Shown here: positions 57,318 to 64,000 of the stretch, piece by piece | Layout: each line of letters begins with the position of its first letter | How positions within the stretch are numbered: position 1 is the first letter of the stretch | Source: Betaproteobacteria bacterium RIFCSPLOWO2_02_FULL_67_26 | GTDB taxonomy: Bacteria; Pseudomonadota; Gammaproteobacteria; Burkholderiales; SG8-41 | Length of the DNA stretch: 64,000 nucleotides | Assembly (NCBI GenBank): GCA_001771935.1 | Contig: MERD01000094.1 | Location: 1 to 64,000 of the forward strand | Reading direction: 5' to 3' | The notes under the pieces: generated by a model | The model's input: only the letters and a program-made list of their open reading frames with translations | Databases searched by the model: none | What the model was told of the DNA's origin: nothing | Translations under genes and position numbers: made by a program

Positions 57318-58214
57318 TCAGAAGGGAGCCGTTCCGCGAACGGTGGTCCGGTACATCAACCTGCGCAGGGGCAAACGATAATCAAAAGTCGCCTTGTGCT
57401 GAACTGCGACGTTGTCCCACATGAGGAGGTCGCCCCGCCGCCAGCGATGGACATAGCGGAATTCCGGGCTGGTGATGTGCCCGCACAGGAAGGTCATCAG
57501 GCGCTCGGCCTCGTCCCGCGGCAGCCCGGTGATGCGCGAGGTATGCCCCTCGTTGATGAACAGCCCCTTGCGGCCGGTGACGGGATGCGTGCGCACGATC
57601 GGCGCCTCGGAATCCGGGACCGTCTGGATCTGCGATTCGGACAGCTCGTACTCGGTGACTTCGCTCGCGCCGCGCTCGCGCTCGGCGAGCTGCGCCCGGC
57701 GGTTCTTCGCGCGGTAATGGACGTAGCTGTGGACGTTCCTCAGGGGCTGGAGCCGCCGCTTCATGTCTTCCGGCAGCGCGTCGTGGGCGGCCGTCGTGCT
57801 CGCAAATTCCGTGTCGCCGAGCACCTTGCCGTTCTGGACCGGGACTTCGACCGCGTAGAGCGCCGAGAGCAGGCTCGGCTCGCGCTTGTAGGACTGGTCG
57901 CTGTGCCAGAAGCGGCCCGCGTCCTGGGCGCCGATCGGCGTCCCGTCGTCCCCCACGATATTCGACACGACGAGGATTTCCGGATGGCCGGAGAGGCGGC
58001 TTTCCTTGCGAACGTGCGGCTCCAGCGTGCCGAAGCGGCTCGTGAACGCCACTTGCTGCCCCGGCGTGATGTCCTGGTCGCGGAAAACGACGACCTCGTT
58101 GTCGAAGAAGGCCTTCGAGATCTGCGCGAAGGTGTCGTCGTCGATCGGTTGCGAGAGGTCGATGCCCGAAATCTCGGCGCCGCAATGCTTGCCGATGCGG
58201 TTTACGGTGATCAT
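57318..58214 (-). CDS. TauD/TfdA-family 2-oxoglutarate dioxygenase
   Basis: FWHSDQSYKREPSLLSALYAVEVP ... MWDNVAVQHKATFDY. Confidence 0.9.
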   Translation of the reverse strand: MITVNRIGKHCGAEISGIDLSQPIDDDTFAQISKAFFDNEVVVFRDQDITPGQQVAFTSRFGTLEPHVRKESRLSGHPEILVVSNIVGDDGTPIGAQDAGRFWHSDQSYKREPSLLSALYAVEVPVQNGKVLGDTEFASTTAAHDALPEDMKRRLQPLRNVHSYVHYRAKNRRAQLAERERGASEVTEYELSESQIQTVPDSEAPIVRTHPVTGRKGLFINEGHTSRITGLPRDEAERLMTFLCGHITSPEFRYVHRWRRGDLLMWDNVAVQHKATFDYRLPLRRLMYRTTVRGTAPF

Positions 58215-58267
58215 GGGCGTGTCTCGCTGCGGGGAGGGGCGGCGCCGCCGGCCTGTGAGCCGCAATG

Positions 58268-59767
58268 CTACCTGAGGATGAAGGGATTGGGCACTTCGGT
58301 GGCCGTCGAGATCCACACGCTCTTCACCTGCATGTAATCCTTGATCATTTCCTGCCCGCTCTCGCGCCCGAGGCCGCTCCGCTTGTAGCCGCCGAAGGGG
58401 GAGAGGTAGGACACCGCGCGGTAGGTGTTGACCCAGACCGTGCCGGCCTGCAGGCGCTCCGCCATCATGAGCGAACGGCGCATGCTTTGCGTCCACACGC
58501 CGGCGGCGAGGCCGTATACGACGTCATTGCCGATCGCCACGGCTTCTTCCTCGTCCCTGAACGGGATCACGGCGAGCACCGGGCCGAACACTTCCTCCTG
58601 CGCGATGCGCATCGAGTTCCTCACGCCGGTGAAGATGGTGGGCTCGACGAACCAGCCGCCGCCGCATTCGGGTCGCGTCGCCTTGCCGCCCCCCAACACG
58701 GGCTTCGCGCCTTCACCCCGGGCGATGTCGATGTAGTCGAGTATCTTCTGGTACTGGGGCGGATTGGTGACCGGCCCGACCTGGGTGTCGAGGCTCATCG
58801 GATTGCCCATCTTCGCGGTCTTTGCGAACGCGACGAGCTTCTCGACGAATGCGTCGTGGACACTTTCCTGCACCAGCAGCCGCGAGCCGGCAATGCAGGT
58901 CTGGCCGGTGGCGGCGAAGATCCCCGAAACCACGCCCTTGACCGCGTTCTCCATGTGCGCGTCGTCGAACACGATATTGGGCGACTTGCCGCCGAGCTCC
59001 ATGCTGACGCGCTTCATCCCCCTGGCGGCGGTCTGGTAGATCAACGTGCCGGTCCGGTCCGAGCCGGTGAATGCAACCTTGGACACCAGCGGATGCTCGA
59101 CCAGCGGCATGCCGACGTCTGCGCCAAAGCCGGTGACGACGTTTACCACGCCGGGCGGAATTCCCGCCTGTTCGATCAGCTTCATGAGTTCGAGCACGGA
59201 CGCGGAGGTGAATTCGGAGGGCTTGAACACCACCGTGTTGCCGGCGGCCAGCGCGGGCGCGAGTTTCCAGGCGGTCAGCAGCAGGGGAGAATTCCACGGC
59301 GTGATGGCTGCGATCACGCCCAGGGGTTCGTAGCGCGTGTAGTTGAGCATCTCGGGCTTGTCGGTGGGGATGACATGTCCCTCGATCTTGTCGGCGAGCC
59401 CGCCGTAGTAGTAATACCACTGCGCCATGTACGCGGTTTGCGCGCTCATCTCGGCATAGAGCTTGCCGTTGTCGCGGACCTCGACCTCGGCGAGGAATTT
59501 CGACTTCTCAACGACAAGGTCGCCGAGCTTGCGCAGCAGCGCGCCGCGCTTCGAGGGGTTCAGCTTCGGCCAGTCCCCGGAGGTGAACGCCTTGTGCGCC
59601 GCGCGCACCGCGCGGTCCGCGTCCTGCGCGCCGCCCTTGGGGATCAGCGCCCACGGCTTGCCGGTGAAGGGATTGTCGCTCTCAAAATGTTCCCTGGAGG
59701 CTGCTTCAACCCATTCGCCTCCAATGAACATTTTGTACCGGGCAAGCGTGCTGGCTGGGGTGTCCAT
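58268..59767 (-). CDS. Aldehyde dehydrogenase
   Basis: MFIGGEWVEAASREHFESDNPFTGKPWA ... RVSMELGGKSPNIVFDDAHME. Confidence 0.93.
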   Translation of the reverse strand: MDTPASTLARYKMFIGGEWVEAASREHFESDNPFTGKPWALIPKGGAQDADRAVRAAHKAFTSGDWPKLNPSKRGALLRKLGDLVVEKSKFLAEVEVRDNGKLYAEMSAQTAYMAQWYYYYGGLADKIEGHVIPTDKPEMLNYTRYEPLGVIAAITPWNSPLLLTAWKLAPALAAGNTVVFKPSEFTSASVLELMKLIEQAGIPPGVVNVVTGFGADVGMPLVEHPLVSKVAFTGSDRTGTLIYQTAARGMKRVSMELGGKSPNIVFDDAHMENAVKGVVSGIFAATGQTCIAGSRLLVQESVHDAFVEKLVAFAKTAKMGNPMSLDTQVGPVTNPPQYQKILDYIDIARGEGAKPVLGGGKATRPECGGGWFVEPTIFTGVRNSMRIAQEEVFGPVLAVIPFRDEEEAVAIGNDVVYGLAAGVWTQSMRRSLMMAERLQAGTVWVNTYRAVSYLSPFGGYKRSGLGRESGQEMIKDYMQVKSVWISTATEVPNPFILR

Positions 59768-59797
59768 TGCTGTTCCTCTGGTCTGAGCGTGCATGCC

Positions 59798-60400
59798 CTA
59801 TTCGAAGGCCTTGGCGCCGAGCAAGGCTTCGCGAAAACGATTCTTGAGAGCCGGTCCCTCGCGTATCGGCAGTACCAGAGGCGCGGACTGCGTCGTCACC
59901 TTGATGTCGGCGAACACCGGGCCGGGCTGGCGGTAGAAGCGCGGAATCCAGGCCTTGAGCTGGGCGCCGCCGTATATCGTGCCGGACGCGCGGAAACCGG
60001 CCGCTTTCGCGATGCCGGCAAGGTCAACCCCGAGCCGGGTATGGGTCTGCTGCATGCCGGTCTCGCCGTAATGCTCATTGTCGATGACGATTACCGCCAG
60101 GTTGCGCGGCTGCTGCACGCCGAGGGTCGCGAGCGAGCCGAGTCCCATCAACAGTTCCCCGTCACCGGTGATGACGAGCACCCGGCGCTTCGGCTGCGCG
60201 AGCGCGAGCCCCAGGCCGATCATGGCCGCGCCGCCCATGCCGCCCCAGGTGTAGAAGTTGAGCGCGTGGTCGCCGGCGGCCGCCGTATCCCACGTCGGCG
60301 CGCCCAGGCCGGGCACGACCAGGGCGTCACCGCGGTGCTTGAGGATTTCAGCCGCGACCTGGCGCCGGTCCAGCGTCGGTTTTCTATGCTTTGCCATCAC
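59798..60400 (-). CDS. TPP enzyme C-terminal-type subunit (sulfopyruvate/phosphonopyruvate decarboxylase beta-like)
   Basis: VITGDGELLMGLGSLATLGVQQPRNLAVIVIDNEHYGETG. Confidence 0.83.
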   Translation of the reverse strand: MMAKHRKPTLDRRQVAAEILKHRGDALVVPGLGAPTWDTAAAGDHALNFYTWGGMGGAAMIGLGLALAQPKRRVLVITGDGELLMGLGSLATLGVQQPRNLAVIVIDNEHYGETGMQQTHTRLGVDLAGIAKAAGFRASGTIYGGAQLKAWIPRFYRQPGPVFADIKVTTQSAPLVLPIREGPALKNRFREALLGAKAFE

Positions 60401-60408
60401 TCGTCACT
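60395..60408. repeat. Two-unit heptad CATCACT CGTCACT at ComD/ComE-like junction
   Basis: Minus strand AGTGACG AGTGATG; carries stop and start codons. Confidence 0.5.
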
Positions 60409-60961
60409 TGAATTGCTTGGCGCCGACGATCCGTTGCGAGATGAGCACTGCGACCGCACGGCAAGTGTTGAACGCAAGCCGGCCCGCGGCGGCCACCGTC
60501 TCCTCGACCTCGGCCGCGTGTTCCACCTTGTGCACGACGACGCCGATCGCCTCCAGCGACGGGACCGTGGCCTGCGACATCGGCACCTGCCACGGGTTGA
60601 ACTCGCCCCAGTGTCCGCGCATCGTGACGAGCGCGAGCAGCGGCACGCGGCACTCGTTGACCATCCCGAGCATGTTGATGCAGTTGCCCGCGCCGCTCGA
60701 CTGCATGAGCAGCACGCTCTTCTCCCCGCCGAGCCAGGCGCCGACGGCAAGCGCCACGCCTTCCTCCTCGGTGGTGAGCGGAATGGCGCGCATGCTCCGG
60801 TCGGCGCGCACCAGGTTGATCAATCGCGCATGGCCGGAATCCGGAACGTAGGAAACCTGGCGCACGCGCTGTTCCGACAGGACCCGGTGCATGGCGTCGG
60901 GCCACGCGGGCGATGCCCGCGGCTCGCGGCTTGCCGCTCGTGACTGGATCTTATTCATCAC
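60404..60961 (-). CDS. TPP enzyme N-terminal-type subunit (sulfopyruvate decarboxylase alpha-like)
   Basis: MHRVLSEQRVRQVSYVPDSGHARLINLV ... TTEEEGVALAVGAWLGGEKSVLLMQSSGAGN; internal start at 60892 possible. Confidence 0.83.
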   Translation of the reverse strand: MMNKIQSRAASREPRASPAWPDAMHRVLSEQRVRQVSYVPDSGHARLINLVRADRSMRAIPLTTEEEGVALAVGAWLGGEKSVLLMQSSGAGNCINMLGMVNECRVPLLALVTMRGHWGEFNPWQVPMSQATVPSLEAIGVVVHKVEHAAEVEETVAAAGRLAFNTCRAVAVLISQRIVGAKQFK

Positions 60962-60976
60962 TCGTCGCCCATCACT
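60918..60976. repeat. Period-7 arrays CGCGGCT CGCGGCT TGCCGCT CGTGACT and CATCACT CGTCGCC CATCACT
   Basis: Span the 5' end of the ComD-like ORF and the stop of the upstream Bug gene. Confidence 0.65.
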
Positions 60977-61946
60977 GGGGTTTGATGCCCGCCGCTTTCA
61001 TCACCTTCGCCCATTTCGGGATCTCCCTGCGTATCAGGGCGGTGAAATCCGCCGCGGAGCCCGGCGTCGGCTCGATGCCGCGCTGTGCAAGTCGCGACCG
61101 CGTTTCAGGGTCGCCCAGCACCCGGCGCAACTCCGTGTTGATGCGGTCCACGATGGCGCGCGGCGTCTTTCCCGGCGCGAGAATGCCGTACCACCCGGTC
61201 ACGTCGTAATCCTTCAGTCCCGATTCCATGAACGTGGGCAGCTCCGGCATGGCCGGGGAGCGTTTGGGGGTCGTCACGGCAATGCCGCGCAGCTTGCCGC
61301 CCCGGATGTGCGGGGCGAGCGTCGAGACCGACCCGAAGAACATCGGGATGCGGCCGGCGAGCAGGTCCGGCAGGACGGCGCCGCCGCCCTTGTACGGGAC
61401 GTGCACGATGTCGAGGCCGGCCGTGTTGCGAAGCAGTTCCGCGGCAAGATGCGGCGGGCTGCCGATCCCGGTGGAAGCGTAATTCACCTGGCCGGGCCGC
61501 GCCTTGACCCACGCGACGAACTCGCTCACCGATTTCGCCGGGACCGATGGATGGACCGCCAGCAGGTACGGCCCGCTGCCGACCAGCCCGACCGGGGCGA
61601 AGTCGCGCAGGCTGTCATAGGGGAGCTTCATCCTCAGGCTCGGGTTGACGGCAAAGCCCGCCGCCACGATCACCATCGTGTGCCCGTCGGGGCTGGCCTG
61701 CGCCACGATCTCGGAGCCGATGATGCTGTTCGCGCCGGCCCGGTTGTCCACGACGATGGGCTGCCCAAGCCGCGCGGAGAGCTTCTCGGCGACGATGCGG
61801 CCGACGGTGTCGTTGGTGCCGCCCGGGGCGAACGGTACCACCAGCCGGAGCGGGCGGCTGGGGAAGCCCGCCGCGCCTTGACCCAGGCAGGCCCCTGCAA
61901 CGGCGAGCGCGGCGAGCGCGGCCAGGATGCGATATGGCGTTCTCAT
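60972..61946 (-). CDS. Bug/TctC receptor protein 4
   Basis: FPSRPLRLVVPFAPGGTNDTVGRIVAEKLSARLGQPIVVDNRAGAN. Confidence 0.93.
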   Translation of the reverse strand: MRTPYRILAALAALAVAGACLGQGAAGFPSRPLRLVVPFAPGGTNDTVGRIVAEKLSARLGQPIVVDNRAGANSIIGSEIVAQASPDGHTMVIVAAGFAVNPSLRMKLPYDSLRDFAPVGLVGSGPYLLAVHPSVPAKSVSEFVAWVKARPGQVNYASTGIGSPPHLAAELLRNTAGLDIVHVPYKGGGAVLPDLLAGRIPMFFGSVSTLAPHIRGGKLRGIAVTTPKRSPAMPELPTFMESGLKDYDVTGWYGILAPGKTPRAIVDRINTELRRVLGDPETRSRLAQRGIEPTPGSAADFTALIRREIPKWAKVMKAAGIKPQ

Positions 61947-61983
61947 GATGTGTCCTCCTCGTGGTGTGATCGGCGTCCGCCGC

Positions 61984-62997
61984 TCAATCGCTCGCCAGGA
62001 TTTCGGCGATCTCGACCCGCCGCCCTTCTCGCGCGGAGCGGATTCCGGCGAGCAGCACCGCCAGCGAGGCCGTCCCTTTCTGGCCGTCCATCTCGGGCTT
62101 GCCGTTCCCGCGTGCCGCCGCGGCGAACTCATCGAGTTCCTCGACGATGGTGTCGTTCTGCGCACACGGGACCGGGTTCGCGGTGCGGGTGCCGCGCTTG
62201 AGAAAGCGCAGCCCCTGGTGCAAGTCGTAGTAAGCGGTGGCTTCCTTGCCGTAGATGTTCATGAGGTAGTACTCGGACGCGGAGGCATAGCACGCATTGA
62301 GCGTGGAGCGCGCGCCGTTCTCGTGCTCCAGTATAAGGCTTGCAATATCCGGGTTCTCGCCGGGAAGCACGAGCTGCGCCAGGCTGCCTTGCACCGCCTT
62401 GACCGGTCCCATCAGGTACTCGAGCACGTCGGTGTAATGGATGCCGATCTGGAGCATGACGCCTCCCGGCATGCCGTCCGCGGTGTAGCGCCACGAGCCG
62501 GCCTCGAATTGCCCGAGGCGGTCGCGGCTGATGTTTGCCTCGGCATTGACGAGCTTGCCGAACACGCCATCGTCGATCTGCTTGCGGATCCACCGGAAGT
62601 GGCTTTCCTTGCGCCTCTGGTAGCCCAGCGCCAGCACGACACCGGCCTTGCGGCAGGCTTCGGTCAGCGCGCGGGCGTCGGCGACGGTGTTGGTGATGGG
62701 CTTGTCGAGGAACACGTGCTTGCCGGCTTGCGCGGCGGAGCACGTCGTTTGCCGGTGCACGTTGTTCGGCGTCGTATTGACGATCGCCTCGACGCCATTG
62801 TCCTTCAGGATCGCCTCGTAACTCGGCGCCGCCGCGCAGCCGTATTTCCTGGCGAACGCCTGCCGCTTCGCGTCCGAGCGCGTGTAGCAGGACACGATCT
62901 CGAACTTGTTGGAACGCTTCATGGCGTCGGCGAGCACGTCCGACCACCAGCCCATTCCGATACTTGCAACCCGCAGAGGTTTATCAGCCATTGTCAT
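61984..62997 (-). CDS. Gfo/Idh/MocA family oxidoreductase
   Basis: LRVASIGMGWWSDVLADAMKRS ... VFLDKPITNTVADARALTEA. Confidence 0.9.
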   Translation of the reverse strand: MTMADKPLRVASIGMGWWSDVLADAMKRSNKFEIVSCYTRSDAKRQAFARKYGCAAAPSYEAILKDNGVEAIVNTTPNNVHRQTTCSAAQAGKHVFLDKPITNTVADARALTEACRKAGVVLALGYQRRKESHFRWIRKQIDDGVFGKLVNAEANISRDRLGQFEAGSWRYTADGMPGGVMLQIGIHYTDVLEYLMGPVKAVQGSLAQLVLPGENPDIASLILEHENGARSTLNACYASASEYYLMNIYGKEATAYYDLHQGLRFLKRGTRTANPVPCAQNDTIVEELDEFAAAARGNGKPEMDGQKGTASLAVLLAGIRSAREGRRVEIAEILASD

Positions 62998-63440
62998 CAA
63001 ATTTTGTAGGTGGCGCCGATCGCCTCCACCGCCTCGCGCGCGAGCTGGTCGTCCACCTCCCAGTTGGCGCCGGAGACGCCGATGCCGCCCACGCATTCGC
63101 CGTCAAAAATGATCGGGTAGCCGCCTTCCATCGCGGTCCAGCGCTCGGCGCCCGCCGCGAGCGCAAGTCCCAGAGCATGCATGGTGTCGAGCGACTGACC
63201 GGCCGCGCCCTTCATGGTCGTGGGCCGCTTGTTCGAGGCGGCGCACACGGCCTTGGTCGTGGACGAGTGGACCGTGTGAAAACGGCCCCCGTCCATGCGC
63301 TGGACCAGGATGGAATGCCCGCCGGCGTCCACGATCGCGGCGGCAACCGCATAGCCGGCCTTCCCGGCGCCGGCGGTTACGGTATCCATCATCCTTCTCG
63401 CGCCGGCGAGGGTAAGTTTCTTGCTGCTTGTAACGTACAC
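62997..63440 (-). CDS. GlcG/HbpS-like heme-degrading domain protein (GTG start)
   Basis: LTLAGARRMMDTVTAGAGKAGYAVAAAIVDAGGHSILVQRMDGG; GGGGAGG upstream of GTG 63440. Confidence 0.87.
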   Translation of the reverse strand: MYVTSSKKLTLAGARRMMDTVTAGAGKAGYAVAAAIVDAGGHSILVQRMDGGRFHTVHSSTTKAVCAASNKRPTTMKGAAGQSLDTMHALGLALAAGAERWTAMEGGYPIIFDGECVGGIGVSGANWEVDDQLAREAVEAIGATYKI

Positions 63441-63456
63441 TGGGTTCCTCCCCTGC

Positions 63457-63481
63457 TGGAAACGGCCGGAACCCGTTTCCA
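63457..63481. promoter_or_regulatory. Palindrome TGGAAACGG-ccggaac-CCGTTTCCA adjacent to TATAAT (63484-63489)
   Basis: Perfect 9-nt arms in the divergent glcG-like/acyl-CoA dehydrogenase promoter region. Confidence 0.5.
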
Positions 63482-63523
63482 TCTATAATCGGCTGTATTT
63501 TCCAGAATTCGCGGTGCCCGTCA

Positions 63524-64000
63524 ATGAAGCAATCCGCCGAGGAGTCCCACATCGATTTGCGCGACGCGGTGCGCGAGTTGTGCAAGCGCTTCGACGGCGA
63601 GTACTGGCGGAAGGTAGACGAGAACCGCGGCTATCCCGAAGAATTCGTCAAAGCGCTCACCGAAGCTGGCTGGCTTGCGGCTTTGATCCCCGAAGAATAC
63701 GGCGGCTCGGGACTTTCCGTCACCGAAGCATCTATCATACTCGAAGAGATCAGCCGTTCCGGGGCTTTTGCCGGCGCGGTGCACGGCCAGATGTACGTCA
63801 TGGGATGCGTGCTGCGGCACGCGTCCGGGGAGCAAAAGCGGAGCTATCTGCCCAGGATCGCGAGCGGCGAGCTGCGCATGCAATCCATGGCGGTCACGGA
63901 GCCCACCACCGGGACGGACACCACCAGGCTGAAGACCGTGGCGGCAAAAAAGGGCGACCGCTATGTCGTGAATGGGCAGAAGGTGTTCATCTCGCGGGTG
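63524..64000 (+). CDS. Acyl-CoA dehydrogenase (3' end beyond window)
   Basis: GYPEEFVKALTEAGWLAALIPEEYGGSGLSVTEASIILEEI ... MQSMAVTEPTTGTDTTRLKT. Confidence 0.92.
   Translation, partial: MKQSAEESHIDLRDAVRELCKRFDGEYWRKVDENRGYPEEFVKALTEAGWLAALIPEEYGGSGLSVTEASIILEEISRSGAFAGAVHGQMYVMGCVLRHASGEQKRSYLPRIASGELRMQSMAVTEPTTGTDTTRLKTVAAKKGDRYVVNGQKVFISRV

Noticed and set aside
58265-60943. 892-aa plus-strand ORF
   Set aside because: Antisense to ALDH and TPP enzyme genes, compositional artefact.

Overview
This is a GC-rich chromosomal window, probably from a betaproteobacterium. That assignment is inferred from the gene order exbB-exbD-lpxK-Trm112/YcaR-kdsB-adk, the many Bug/TctC receptors and the gene content. 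The left ~19 kb is mostly core genes: H+-PPase, PPi-dependent PFK, adk, kdsB, lpxK, exbBD, xseA, two tandem cyclic-nucleotide-binding (CNB) proteins, miaA, mutL and pntAB. A small accessory patch at 19.38-21.22 kb holds an IS5/IS427-like element with perfect ends, a PIN toxin-antitoxin pair and tRNA-Arg(CCT). From ~23 to 64 kb there are regulators (CNB-SpoIIE phosphatase/RsbW/STAS, Crp-Fnr) and a dense, mostly uncharacterised catabolic region: four orphan Bug receptors, two MmgE/PrpD, two enolase-superfamily enzymes, LeuCD-like hydratase, ICL/PEPM lyase, two IDH/IPMDH-like dehydrogenases, SucCD-like, TauD-like, split ComDE-like TPP enzyme, ALDH and others. The most unusual signal is non-genic. 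About 16 gene junctions carry short arrays with strict 7-bp periodicity (e.g. GAGGGAT, GTGATGG, CATTCAC, CGTTTCT/CGAGAAA, GGCGAAA). Several are inverted into hairpins, and several supply the stop and/or start codons of the flanking genes. Other leads are a perfect FNR box at -41.5 of a predicted pntA promoter, a hairpin that would sequester the kdsB start, and an EAL domain lacking key acidic residues. All assignments come from reading the sequence and translations; no searches were run.
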